This document shows, in pieces, positions 8,728 through 16,914 of a stretch of 64,000 nt of DNA. Below the pieces are notes generated by a model. That model ran no database searches and had not been told where the DNA came from. It worked only from the letters and a program-made list of their open reading frames with translations. A program made the translations under genes and the position numbers. The stretch is taken from positions 1 through 64,000 of the forward strand of contig NZ_CP092424.2 in assembly GCF_022374895.2 (NCBI RefSeq), written 5' to 3'. Numbering within the stretch: the stretch's first letter is position 1; the number at the start of each line of letters is the position of its first letter. This DNA is from Mycobacterium lentiflavum. Its GTDB lineage: Bacteria > Actinomycetota > Actinomycetes > Mycobacteriales > Mycobacteriaceae.

Positions 8728-9057
8728 TTACGGGCGGGGGGAGAGGGTGTTTGGGACATGGGCAGTCCGGATCGTTTGGGACGGTCGGGGTTGTTTGGGA
8801 CGTTTAGGGCCTACGGGGCCTATGGGTCCACAGTTGAGGCCGACGATGCAGCCGCTCAGACTGGCCCCGGGTCTACCGTCGGCTGGACCTGCGGAAGGGG
8901 CCGGAGGTGTGGGCACTGGCGTCACGACGAACGCAGTTGTCGTCATTCTCGGTGTGCTTGGCAACTTGTCGTAGCCCACACCATTAAATCCGAACGCGAA
9001 AACAACTGCAGCCGCGCCACCGAACAGCGAGAGTGCTCTTCCGATTTCAGTTTTCAT
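8728..9057 (-). CDS. Small secreted Pro-rich protein (GLNCGPI family, member 1)
   Basis: A 109-residue predicted secreted protein: Lys near the N-terminus, a hydrophobic stretch (LFGGAAAVVFAFGF), then a Pro/Thr-rich tail with CIVGLNCGPIGPVGPK. It is a diverged duplicate of the protein at 42200–42535. Here it lies downstream of lpqS (9362–9727) on the same strand, as in the other copy. The position where the sister gene keeps a weak TACCC-N5-GGGTA-like box has decayed here. The C-terminal end differs from the sister copy. Function is unknown; the two cysteines of GCxxGLNCG could bind metal. Confidence 0.7.
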   Translation of the reverse strand: MKTEIGRALSLFGGAAAVVFAFGFNGVGYDKLPSTPRMTTTAFVVTPVPTPPAPSAGPADGRPGASLSGCIVGLNCGPIGPVGPKRPKQPRPSQTIRTAHVPNTLSPRP

Positions 9058-9249
9058 TAGATTCTCACTTCTCTATCGTTTTCTTCGTTTAGTCCCGCGG
9101 TCGTGCGCCGAGGCCAAGACCGGAGAGGAAATTTGCGCCCCAGCACGCGGGGCAACAGGTTCTGTGGTTGCGAGGGATCTTCCGCACGCGGTGGTGATCG
9201 TTCGGGTTCTTGATCGAAAGCTCATCCGACGATGAGCCAGCCACCACGA

Positions 9250-9735
9250 GCGTGGTCCGATCGCCGCTTCGACAGCGGGTTCTCCCTTTAAAGTGCGCCC
9301 TTGACAAGGTCATTGGTCACTGGCCGCAGTGGCCAATGCACAACGGCCTGACGCTGACCGATCAGCGACGCGCTAGACAGAACCGCGTCAAGATATCTCG
9401 ACCCGAAAGGGCGACAGAGACGCCGCGGGGCGGGCCCCGCCTCCCGGGTGACACACCGTCGGTGACTGAGCCGACGGCGGTGGTCACTGCTACGCCGGAC
9501 CCCAGCGTGACCAGAGCCGTGGCCGACAGTGGCAGCACCGCAATCGCGAACGCTTGGGGGCATTCCGGTGACGCGGTGCAGTCGGCAGCTGAATGGTCAG
9601 CGTTGACCGCGAATTCAGCGCTCAGGGATGCGTAAGAGGCGTGTGCTGAATTCGATTGAGAAGACTCAGACTGCACCAACCAACAACCGGCGACGCCGAC
9701 GAGCACCCACACCGTGAGCAAGATCATCGTGACCG
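9250..9735. repeat. Duplicated block A, copy 1 (inverted relative to 41521–42006)
   Basis: This segment, covering lpqS and part of its downstream region, is essentially identical to 41521–42006 in reverse orientation. Similarity continues at a lower level through the adjacent small secreted gene to about 8728. The sharp change in identity near 9250 and the abrupt end at 9735 suggest recent recombination or gene conversion of an older duplication. Confidence 0.85.
9362..9727 (-). CDS. lpqS: LpqS-like copper-associated lipoprotein, copy 1
   Basis: A 121-residue protein identical to the one at 41529–41894. It has a hydrophobic start ending in VGVAGC (lipobox). The middle region FAVNADHSAADC…ECP and the C-terminal signature RGPPRG…GRDILTRFCLARR resemble M. 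tuberculosis LpqS, a member of the copper-responsive RicR regulon. The N-terminus lacks positive charges, so the original start may have been lost: the duplicated block ends eight bases upstream of the ATG and a foreign segment begins. It is divergent from the Met-rich protein gene at 9767, with no copper box or MerR promoter left between them, so this copy may be silent. Confidence 0.75.
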   Translation of the reverse strand: MILLTVWVLVGVAGCWLVQSESSQSNSAHASYASLSAEFAVNADHSAADCTASPECPQAFAIAVLPLSATALVTLGSGVAVTTAVGSVTDGVSPGRRGPPRGVSVALSGRDILTRFCLARR

Positions 9736-9737
9736 AG

Positions 9738-10355
9738 CGCGATCAAAGTGCCCAGGAGGTCATCACATGGCTAACCTCACCCGACGGGCGGCACTCGCTG
9801 CACTCGGCGCCAGCGCGGTGGCGGGTATCGGGTACGCGCTTCGCGGAGTCCTCGGTTCGCCCGTCCTGCGCGTTCGCCTAACCGACGGCGGCATGATGGG
9901 TGCCAGTCCGGCCGACATGAGCCTCTACATGGACATGTTCAACCGACACACCGAGATCACCCGCACGGTCGAGGAGATTCCCGGCGGCGTACGCACCAGC
10001 ACCCAATCAAACGCCGCCGAGCTCACCGCCAAACTGCACGCACACGTATCGAGCATGTACTCCCACCTCAACCAGGGCTCCGAAGTCATGTGCATGAGCC
10101 AAAGCCTGCCAACACTATTCCGCAACGCCGGCAACTACCGCCGCCAGCTGACGCTGACGCCTACCGGCGTCGTCGCCGAGGAAACCTCCGACGATCCCAT
10201 CCTCACCGACGCAATCCGCGCCCACGCTCGTGAAGTCACCGGCTTCGTACGCGACGGAATGCCCCCGATGATGCAAGGCATGATGGGCGGAATGATGGGA
10301 CCTGGCGACATGATGGGCCCCCGCGGCCGACCATAATCGCCGGCAACGCTGCAGA
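9738..10355. repeat. Duplicated block B, copy 1 (inverted relative to 35398–36014)
   Basis: About 618 bp nearly identical to 35398–36014 in opposite orientation, with a one-base indel just before the start codon. It encloses a complete Met-rich protein gene and its ribosome site. Its left end abuts duplicated block A within two bases, so the locus is a fusion of segments from two places. Confidence 0.88.
9767..10336 (+). CDS. Met-rich exported protein (Tat-like signal), copy 1
   Basis: A 189-residue protein starting MANLTRRAALAALGASAVAG, a twin-arginine-like signal followed by a hydrophobic stretch. The C-terminus is very Met/Gly-rich (MMQGMMGGMMGPGDMMGP), the kind of tail that binds Cu(I) through thioethers, and there is an internal MCM. 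A strong AGGAGG site at 9754–9759 sets the start. The encoded protein is the same as that of 35417–35986, where it closes the csoR–ctpV operon. I do not recognise a named family; an export-side copper-binding role is inferred from composition and context. Confidence 0.8.
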   Translation: MANLTRRAALAALGASAVAGIGYALRGVLGSPVLRVRLTDGGMMGASPADMSLYMDMFNRHTEITRTVEEIPGGVRTSTQSNAAELTAKLHAHVSSMYSHLNQGSEVMCMSQSLPTLFRNAGNYRRQLTLTPTGVVAEETSDDPILTDAIRAHAREVTGFVRDGMPPMMQGMMGGMMGPGDMMGPRGRP

Positions 10356-10508
10356 ATCTCACTGTTCTTGTTGGAGCGAAAGGCGGGCTCCTAGCCCCTA
10401 AATGGGGGCTGTCCTGAACAACCTGAATCGAACTCCAGATGCGGTCGCGCTGGTTGTCGACGACGCATGATGGGACTAGACGCCGAAGTTGCGGACAAGG
10501 GAGGCGGC

Positions 10509-10727
10509 GTGGCGAATCTGTCGGAGCTTCAACATCCGCGGTTTGCGCGGATGTATCAGCGGATAGCGCCGATTCCGAGATCCGTGGAACGGCCGAACAC
10601 CGAGACCGGGCGCTGGCTGGGCTGAGCGGGCGTGTGATCAAAGTCGGCGCCGGCAACGGAATGAACTTCGCGCATTACCCCGGGACCGTGGCCGAGGTCG
10701 TGGCGGTCGAGCCAGATGATCACTGCG
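10509..10727 (+). pseudogene. SAM-dependent methyltransferase, truncated and frameshifted
   Basis: A GTG start with a good ribosome site (AAGGGAGG) opens VANLSELQHPRFARMYQRIAP, typical of short mycobacterial class I methyltransferases. The frame then stops, and the continuation HRDRALAGLSGRVIKVGAGNGMNFAHYP (motif I, GAGNG) is in another frame. After about VVAVEPDD the sequence changes at 10753 into a copied metallopeptidase 3' end. It is dead by both a frameshift and a 3' replacement. Confidence 0.7.
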
Positions 10728-10752
10728 ACGATTGGCCAAACGGGCCGCCGCT

Positions 10753-11310
10753 AACGAAGTGACGTTGTCGGCGCTGATGGAGCTGATGGGAAAGATCTTT
10801 TCGCCGAAGAATCGGCCAACGTTGTCCTACGGTGCGGCCAATTGTCCTGGTGCGAGGGCCGGCCCGCCGGCGTCTTACTGTCCGGCCACCAACACCATTA
10901 TGGTCGATCTACCTGCCCTGGTGGCGATGGGGAAGCCCGCCGACATGACAGAGCATGCCCTGCCGCAAGGTGACGACACCGCCTTGTCGATCGTGATGTC
11001 GAGGTACGCCCTGGCGGTGCAGCATGAGCGCGGCCTGCCGATGCAGAGTCTGTGGACTGCGTTGCGGACCGCGTGCCTGACTGGTGTCGTGCATCGCAAG
11101 ATGGCTGACCCGATCGAACTGCCTTCGCGCAAGACGCTTTTGCTGACCGCAGGTGACCTCGACAAGGCTGTGTCTGGGTTGCTCACCAACCATTTGGTGG
11201 CCAGCGACGTTGATGGTGTCAGCGTGCCGGCCGGTTTCACGCGGATAGCCGCGTTTCGTGCCGGCCTCGACGGTCGAACGGAAACGTGTTACACCCGGTA
11301 CCCGGTATAG
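10753..11310 (+). pseudogene. 3' fragment of the metallopeptidase lipoprotein gene (duplicate)
   Basis: Identical to the last part of the gene at 22122–23630, from NEVTLSALMELMGKIF to the C-terminus TETCYTRYPV. It lacks the signal peptide and the HEYGH zinc site, so it cannot be an active peptidase. An ATG at 10732 in the preceding methyltransferase-derived sequence could start a chimeric 192-residue reading frame (MAKRAAANEVTL…), but this is probably fortuitous. Confidence 0.85.
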
Positions 11311-11377
11311 CGGGAGAAGGCCATTCGCAGGCGATTCCGATCCCAGCGCGCCCGGGGAGCAGCGATCTCCGAGACCG
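10753..11377. repeat. Duplicated block C, copy 1 (direct repeat of 23073–23697)
   Basis: A 625-bp segment with no visible difference from 23073–23697 in the same orientation. Beyond 11377 the two copies remain related but diverged to about 11491, where copy 1 has extra bases (around 11378–11430). This pattern suggests an older duplication partly re-homogenised. Confidence 0.88.
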
Positions 11378-11490
11378 TGGACGAGGTCGACGGGCCACCA
11401 CTGACCGGTGGCGGGTTGCCGACCGCCCGCTACATTCGGCCGGGATGCGCTGGAGCACCTCGAGCAGGCCGTCACCCGAAGCGCCTGGAG

Positions 11491-11817
11491 TCAGGCTTTG
11501 GAGAGTTGGTGTGGGCAATAGAATTTCGCCGAGATCAGCGCGAAGTCCGATGCCATCTCCATACTCATTCCGGGGTTGTGGTTTTTCACGTCGTGCACCA
11601 GCTCCAGGCCCGATTCGCCGTTGTTCAAGGATGAGCACACAGCTCTGCCGGCCGCGATGGCAGCACTTTCGCTGGAAAAGGTGAAGCCGGCTTGGCGCAG
11701 CGTAGCCAGGAAGGCCCCGTCGTCACCGTCGGGGTCGGGCACTGGTTCGGCGTACGCCGGCGCCGCGAAACCAATCATCGCGAACACACCGAGTACCGCG
11801 AATAGTCGCTTCATCAA
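11491..11817 (-). CDS. DUF732 secreted protein
   Basis: A 108-residue exported protein with a clear signal peptide (MKRLFAVLGVFAMIGFAAPAYA, cleaved after AYA). A small helical domain carries two cysteines (VCSSL and FYCP), the pattern of the mycobacterial DUF732 family (FLATLRQAG… and DFALISAKFYCP motifs). Function is unknown. It lies 43 bp downstream of the PPE gene on the same strand and could be read through from it. ATG-ATG at the start leaves one residue of uncertainty. Confidence 0.85.
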   Translation of the reverse strand: MMKRLFAVLGVFAMIGFAAPAYAEPVPDPDGDDGAFLATLRQAGFTFSSESAAIAAGRAVCSSLNNGESGLELVHDVKNHNPGMSMEMASDFALISAKFYCPHQLSKA

Positions 11818-11860
11818 TTACCTTCTTTCGTGCTGCCACATCACTGAATTAGGTTGTTCC

Positions 11861-13240
11861 TCAACCTAATTGCGCATCTTCGGACGGGATGACCTTGGAC
11901 TTGCCCTTCTTCAGATGCACCGCGTGGATACCCGGCTTCTTGGCCAGCTGCTCGAGCAGCGCGTCGAGACCTTTCTCATCGACGTTGTGATGCTGCACGG
12001 TTTCGGGCTTCTCCGAAATCTGTGCCACCAAACGTTTCAGGTGGTCCGGCGAGTTCTTATCTTTGAGGTCTTTGAGCGGTTTCATCCGGTTGCGGACGCT
12101 GGCGTTTACCACGGTGGGACCTCCGGCACCCATCGCGCTGCCCAGCATTCCCGCCATCCCTAACGAGCTGAACAGGCTTCCCTCGCTTAGCGCCGCCGCC
12201 GGGATGGCCTCCGGGCCGGCGGCGGTCAAGGCGGCGGCCACCGTCCTGATCGCCGGCGTCGACGAGGCCCAGCTGGGCGGAACCGTCAGCGATCCGACCA
12301 GCGTGCCCCGAGCGAAACCCGCCGTCGGCGAGATCGCGCCGAACAGGGTGCCCCGGGTGAAGCCCAACGCGCCCAGACCAGCGCCCAGCGCGTCCTTGGG
12401 GAGTGCGCCATACGCCACCGGAGGCGCGAACTTGAGCCACTGCGACACAGGGAAGTTGATCAGCAGCCCGATGTCGTTGAACCCGGTGGTAAAGCTAAGT
12501 GGGCCCTTGAGGCCGGTGTAGACGGCGTTAACCCACGCTGATCCGTTTGGCCCAAGGGCCGAGTTAAAGAGCCCGTTGATGAAGTTTGTGTACTCGGTGG
12601 CCAGCTGCGAGAGAAATTGCAGCGGGCCGCCCGCGGTCGCGCTGGCGGCGGCTGCGGCTGGCGCCGCGGCCGCTGCGGCTGGTGCGGCCGCCGCTTGCAT
12701 CTCTGTGCCTGCGGGGTTGGTGGTCTGTGGCGCCTCGGTGAACGGCGTCAACTCGGACGCAGTTGCCGAGGAGGCGAAGTAGGTGTCCATCGCCTCGCCG
12801 TCCTGGGCCCACATTTCGGCGTATTGCGCCTCGGTGGTCGCGATCGCCCCGGTGTTCTGCCCGAAGAGGTTGGTCGCCATCAACTGCGTCAGCAGTTCAC
12901 GGTTGGCCGTGATGAGCGGCGGCGGCACGTGCGCTGCGAATGCCGTCTCGTACGCGCCGGCCGCCTCCGTCAATTGGGCTGCCGTTTTGGCGGCCTGGGC
13001 CGCGGTTTGCTGCATCCACGCCACGTAGGGCGCGGCCGCGGCCGCCATGGCCAGCGACGACGGACCCACCCAGGCCCCGCTGGTCAGATTCGAAACCACC
13101 GACGAATAGGCGGTCGCCGCGGACTGCAATTCGGCGGCCAGGTTCTCCCAGGCCGTCGCCGCCGTCACCAACGACTCCGCTCCCGGACCGCTGTACATCC
13201 GGCCCGAATTGAACTCCGGTGGAAAGGCTGCGTAAAACAT
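11861..13240 (-). CDS. PPE-family protein (SVP subgroup) with Lys-rich C-terminal extension
   Basis: A 459-residue PPE protein. Pro-Pro-Glu is at residues 7–9 and the N-terminal 180-residue helical domain includes the WxG turn (SGAWVGPSS). Then come an Ala/Pro-rich linker and the SVP-type motif (GSLTVPPSW). The last about 75 residues are unusually charged (MKPLKDLKDKNS… HAVHLKKGKSKV), unlike a typical PPE end. PPE proteins are usually exported by ESX type VII systems as PE–PPE pairs, but no PE gene is adjacent here. It is separated from the upstream PPE gene by two bases, so they are co-transcribed. Confidence 0.93.
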   Translation of the reverse strand: MFYAAFPPEFNSGRMYSGPGAESLVTAATAWENLAAELQSAATAYSSVVSNLTSGAWVGPSSLAMAAAAAPYVAWMQQTAAQAAKTAAQLTEAAGAYETAFAAHVPPPLITANRELLTQLMATNLFGQNTGAIATTEAQYAEMWAQDGEAMDTYFASSATASELTPFTEAPQTTNPAGTEMQAAAAPAAAAAAPAAAAASATAGGPLQFLSQLATEYTNFINGLFNSALGPNGSAWVNAVYTGLKGPLSFTTGFNDIGLLINFPVSQWLKFAPPVAYGALPKDALGAGLGALGFTRGTLFGAISPTAGFARGTLVGSLTVPPSWASSTPAIRTVAAALTAAGPEAIPAAALSEGSLFSSLGMAGMLGSAMGAGGPTVVNASVRNRMKPLKDLKDKNSPDHLKRLVAQISEKPETVQHHNVDEKGLDALLEQLAKKPGIHAVHLKKGKSKVIPSEDAQLG

Positions 13241-13242
13241 GT

Positions 13243-14478
13243 CTAGTCCTCCAGCTCCGGGATGACGATGATGGTGGCGGCGGCGGGGTCCGCTTCGGCG
13301 ACGAGGCTGCCCAGGGCGGCTGCCGTCGCGGCATTGCTACTCACCGTGTGGGTCGAGGTGGCGGCGATGGCGCGACCGGCCAGGCTGGACAAAGCCATCT
13401 GGCTGAACGCGCCTTCCTCGCCGATCAGCGAGGCGGCCGGGACGGCCGCCAGGTTGGCGGGCAGCGACTGCGCGAGCATCCTGATGTTCGGGGCGGCTTC
13501 GGTCCAGCCCTGTGGCACCGACATGCTTCCGACCAAAGCCGACTTGCCCATCGAGCCCGTCACCGGCGCCCCGCCGACAGCAGAGCTCAGCATGGGGTGA
13601 ACGGCGCTGGGCACCCTGGTCAGCGGTTCCAACGCCCCCTTGATGAATTTCGGCCCGGACAGATAGGCCGCGGCGCTCTGCCCGTTCTGGCCCCAGGCGT
13701 ACGCCTGACCGAACGACAAGAACGGACCACCGGGTATGGAAGTTAAGCCCTGCAGGGAATACGGGCCGGAGGCGATGGTCGAGAAGATGTTGTTCCACGC
13801 GGTCAGGGCCGGCGGCACCGGCGGCAAGTTGATTGGTGACGTCGCCGCGGGCGCCGCGGCCGCCAGCTGGGACACCTGTGTCGCGGTATTGGTGCCCGAC
13901 GAGGTGCTCGACTGGGCCACCGCGGCCGCCTGCATCCCCGAACCGGAGTCGTTCGTGGTCTGCGGCGGCTCGCTGAACGGCTGCAGCTGCGACGCCGTCG
14001 CCGACGAGCCGGCGTACCCGTACATCGCGGCGGCGTCTTGCGCCCACATCTCCATGTACTGGGCTTCGGTGGCCGCGATCGCCGGGGTGTTTTGGCCCAG
14101 GATGTTGGTGGCGATCAATGTCGCGAGCAGCGAGCGGTTGGCCGCGATGACGGGCGGCGGCACCGTCGCCACGAAGGCCGCCTCGTAGGCACCCGCGGCC
14201 AGCTTGGCCTGGGTGGCCGCCTGCTCGGCCTGCGCCCCCGTCGCGCTCATCCACTGCACATACGGTGTGGCCGCGGCCGCCATCGCGATCGAGGAGGGAC
14301 CGGTCCAGGGCCCGACAGACAGGCTTTGAATTGTCGAGCCATACAGAGCCGCGGTCGAATAGAGCTCGGCGGCTAACTCGTCCCACGCCGCCGCGGCGGC
14401 CAGCAGCGGCCCCGATCCCGCACCGACATACATTCGACCGGAGTTGATCTCCGGCGGTAACGCCCCGAAGTCCAACAT
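13243..14478 (-). CDS. PPE-family protein (SVP subgroup)
   Basis: A 411-residue PPE protein starting MLDFGALPPEINSGRMY, with Pro-Pro-Glu at residues 8–10. An in-frame ATG five codons upstream (14493) is less likely because PPE proteins normally begin a few residues before the PPE triplet. The WxG region is VGPWTGPSS and the SVP motif is GSMSVPQGW. It is the first gene of a two-PPE operon and ends two bases before the next start. No PE gene or ESX component is seen upstream. Confidence 0.93.
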   Translation of the reverse strand: MLDFGALPPEINSGRMYVGAGSGPLLAAAAAWDELAAELYSTAALYGSTIQSLSVGPWTGPSSIAMAAAATPYVQWMSATGAQAEQAATQAKLAAGAYEAAFVATVPPPVIAANRSLLATLIATNILGQNTPAIAATEAQYMEMWAQDAAAMYGYAGSSATASQLQPFSEPPQTTNDSGSGMQAAAVAQSSTSSGTNTATQVSQLAAAAPAATSPINLPPVPPALTAWNNIFSTIASGPYSLQGLTSIPGGPFLSFGQAYAWGQNGQSAAAYLSGPKFIKGALEPLTRVPSAVHPMLSSAVGGAPVTGSMGKSALVGSMSVPQGWTEAAPNIRMLAQSLPANLAAVPAASLIGEEGAFSQMALSSLAGRAIAATSTHTVSSNAATAAALGSLVAEADPAAATIIVIPELED

Positions 14479-14517
14479 CTCATGCCCCCTCAACTGGTCG
14501 CAGCCGCGCCGGCGGCT

Positions 14518-14745
14518 TCACTGCTTGCGCAAGAATCCGAGCAATCGGCCCCCCGTAACGGTGTGCTGGGTCCCCCTGTAGAACGTTGTGTCGCCATAGA
14601 TCTCGCGCCTGGCCGGGTATTTCTCCTCGGGGACCAGGTGGATCTCTGAGGGTGCCCCTCGTATGCGACCCGCCCAGCAGATGAAGGCTTCGCCGCACAG
14701 GAGGTGGCGTTGCCACCGGAAGGCCGCCGGTAGCGGTGTCGCTCG
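14518..14745 (-). other. Open frame without a start codon, possible gene fragment
   Basis: A stop-free frame of 75 codons upstream of the PPE pair reads as a plausible protein segment (LLCGEAFICWAGRIRGAPSE, then IHLVPEEKYPARREIYGD, ending GGRLLGFLRKQ). It has balanced composition but no ATG/GTG/TTG start, so it looks like the C-terminal remnant of a broken gene. I do not recognise the family. The rest of 14479–14838 shows nothing clear. Confidence 0.3.
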
Positions 14746-14838
14746 TTAAATCCGTTATGCGTAGCCATCTTTAGTGGTTCCGTCGGGTCGGATTAACGTC
14801 GACAGGCCGAAAATCTTCTGCCGCGCTGGGGTGTAGGC

Positions 14839-15576
14839 CTACCCAGTTCGCGAGGGGTCGGCGGTCCGGGTGGCCTGCACTGGTTCGGGCGCATTGCGGG
14901 CCAACAGCCGCCACACCATTGGGTAGGCGGTAGCAAAGCCTAGCCACATACCCACCCACATAAGCAGCCAGAACGCCGCTGTCGTGGGTCCGTAGTGCAG
15001 CACGAATGCCACCAAAACCATGATCGCACCCATACCCAGATCGAAAGCCAGGATCGCCAGCACCGAAATCCGCACCGCCATCTGGAGTCGCCGAGCCTTG
15101 GAAGGAATCTGATCAGCCAGGGAACGGTACTCGAAACCGATTAGCAGTGGCAGCGCGAACACCGCGATCAGCAGGATCATTGCCCAGACATGTTTGCCAG
15201 CGATTGTCCACCCGGTCCACATCACGAGGGGCACCGCAAGGGTGTGTCCGATGAATGACGCGGCCCCGCCCGCGATGGTCTGGGTGACCGCGGTTACCCC
15301 TAAACCCCATTGGGGCGACCGCTGTTGCTGTTCTTGCCATTTCGTTGTGAGGGGCCGACCCCACTTGTAGTAGGCCCACAGCGCCAGCGGGCCGGAATAG
15401 ACGGCGGTGATCGGCCAAACGGCTTCCATCGCACGCTCCGGCTGGCGGTAACCACGCACATAAATGTCGACGATCATCATCGCGGCCACAACGAACCCCG
15501 TCCACGTGATAATCCAGCCGGCGATGGTGAGCCACGTCGGCGCTGTACCCATGGCCATATTCATATTCATATTCAT
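14839..15576 (-). CDS. DUF4396 membrane protein, module 1
   Basis: A 245-residue protein with about seven hydrophobic segments. It is a close paralogue of the protein at 55202–55942 (246 residues; shared blocks AMEAVWPITA, MWTG, FALPLLI, MWLGFATAYP). The start at 15576 gives a Met-rich N-terminus (MNMNMNMAMG), mirrored by MMMMAMPAP in the paralogue. Such Met clusters may coordinate Cu(I) but could also only be start-site slippage. Conserved GHxxAVPLVMWTG may form part of a metal or substrate site. It lies downstream of the broken FAD oxidase and LpqS-like gene, completing module 1. Function is unknown. Confidence 0.85.
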   Translation of the reverse strand: MNMNMNMAMGTAPTWLTIAGWIITWTGFVVAAMMIVDIYVRGYRQPERAMEAVWPITAVYSGPLALWAYYKWGRPLTTKWQEQQQRSPQWGLGVTAVTQTIAGGAASFIGHTLAVPLVMWTGWTIAGKHVWAMILLIAVFALPLLIGFEYRSLADQIPSKARRLQMAVRISVLAILAFDLGMGAIMVLVAFVLHYGPTTAAFWLLMWVGMWLGFATAYPMVWRLLARNAPEPVQATRTADPSRTG

Positions 15577-15729
15577 GACGTCACCGCGTCCCTTCACCAA
15601 CGGTGCTGGCGCCGATCGGATATCTGCGCGGCTTCGCGCCGGTCGTTGTGCGCTGGGGGTGAATAGCTTCTCCCGAGCGCAAGCTCACATTGAGCAGCAT
15701 TTTCTTTATCCTCCTTTGATGGGTAGTTG

Positions 15730-16368
15730 TTAATCGTTGCGCGCAGGGGGTTCAGGCCACGCCGTACCCTGAAGGAGTCCGCAAGCCGAGCTGACGCTTC
15801 GGTAAGAGCAGCCCCGCGACAATGTGAAGCCGACGCCGCCGTGGCTATAGTCGTGCGCGATTGGCGCCCCTGGCTCGCGCACACCGGTGCTACGGAAAGG
15901 CCGCAGCTCCAACCGTATTGGGTCAACTGTCTCTAGCCGAGCTTTCTGCAGGATCGGCGTGAAGTCGGTGCAGCGCTTGAGGATCTCCCGTGTCGGCGGG
16001 TAGTTGTTGAGGGTGAGGTCGGTTTCGCATTCGCCGGGTTCGACCAATCCGTCGAGCAGAAGGTGGTCGTCGGCGCGTGGCGCGATGAAGACCACGTTAC
16101 GGTGCTCGGTGCTCGTGTCGATTGCCAGCGCAGGGTCTACGGTCACACGAGGCATCGCGGTGCCATCGTCGAGCACCCACGGTCGGAGACCACGGTGACA
16201 TTCCAGCGGTGAGGCGCCAGGACTAACGCGGCAGCGCATCCAGTTACCCCGGTGCCGATCACTGGGGCCCTTGGGGGTTCGGTTCGATATGTGCTGTCAT
16301 GACCACACCGCCTGTCGCTTGTTAACGATCTGGGCTGCGAGGCAGCGAGTGCGTTGGAGGTTCCTCAT
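15730..16368 (-). pseudogene. D-amino-acid-oxidase-like flavoprotein with internal deletion, module 1
   Basis: The N-terminal FAD-binding turn is recognisable (PVIGTGVTGCAAALVLAPHRW), preceded by a start region like that of the intact copies. It is joined directly to the C-terminal third (MPRVTVDPALAIDTSTEHRN… VFIAPRADDHLLL… LNNYPPTREIL). Roughly 200 central residues are missing and frames shift several times. The C-terminal frame alone remains open as 169 codons. Compare intact relatives at 27162–28394 and 56016–57188. It is dead, but its position shows the same module order. Confidence 0.82.
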
Positions 16369-16430
16369 GAAGTTCTCTTTTCTGCATCAAAATGCCGCGA
16401 CGTTGTGCGGCGACGGATCTGAACATCGCC

Positions 16431-16466
16431 CACTGGCCGCGGTAACCGAGCACCACGGCCAGTGGG
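16431..16466. repeat. Inverted repeat downstream of LpqS-like gene
   Basis: GCCCACTGGCC and GGCCAGTGGGC arms flank an 18-base loop just past the stop at 16477. A related hairpin with the same CCACTG/CAGTGACC core lies downstream of the lpqS copies (for example around 41919–41946). A transcription-attenuating or processing role is possible; there is no U-tract. Confidence 0.45.
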
Positions 16467-16476
16467 CGCAGATCGA

Positions 16477-16896
16477 TCAGCGACGAGAGATGCAGAGGCG
16501 GGTCAGGATAGCTTGACCCGATTGATGGACGACAACATCAACGGGGCGGGGAGGGCCTCGCGTTGTCGACCGGACCGGCCCGGCCAGCGAAGCAACCATG
16601 GCCACAACCGTGACGATGAGGTCAAGCGCAACCAAATCGGGTATTCGGCATGCCAGCATTAGATGAGTACCGACCTTGAGTCCCACCGAACAGCAATCGA
16701 CACCCGCGCTCGGCCTGTGCGGCGATTCAGCAACCATCGTTTTGCCAGCAGCGGTCAACACGGACCCGCCGTGAAGCGCGGGGTGTCCCGAATGGGGCAG
16801 GTGGCAACCAGCAGTAATACCGAGCAACCAAACACCGACCGCCGCGCTGGTTACGTATCGCAACCAGCGTTTTGGATGACGTTCCCGGGGGCGCAT
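16477..16896 (-). CDS. LpqS-like lipoprotein, module 1
   Basis: A 139-residue predicted lipoprotein. The start MRPRERHPKRWLRYVTSAAVGVW is basic then hydrophobic, with lipobox GITAGC. The C-terminal signature TRGPPRPV…SGQAILTRLCISRR matches the LpqS-type end. The Met/His-rich and Cys-containing middle (VDCCSVG) could bind metal. The start at 16896 is chosen because a half-decayed TACCC-N5-GGGTA box ends 19 bases upstream, the same spacing as in modules 2 and 3. An upstream in-frame extension to 17163 is not needed. Closest relatives in the window are 26559–26993 and 57292–57708. Confidence 0.8.
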   Translation of the reverse strand: MRPRERHPKRWLRYVTSAAVGVWLLGITAGCHLPHSGHPALHGGSVLTAAGKTMVAESPHRPSAGVDCCSVGLKVGTHLMLACRIPDLVALDLIVTVVAMVASLAGPVRSTTRGPPRPVDVVVHQSGQAILTRLCISRR

Positions 16897-16914
16897 AGCT
16901 ACCTTCACGCTAGC

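Noticed and set aside
12617..13246. Long plus-strand frames opposite the PPE genes.
   Set aside because: They are frame shadows of GC-rich PPE coding sequence, arginine/glycine-rich and without domain resemblance.
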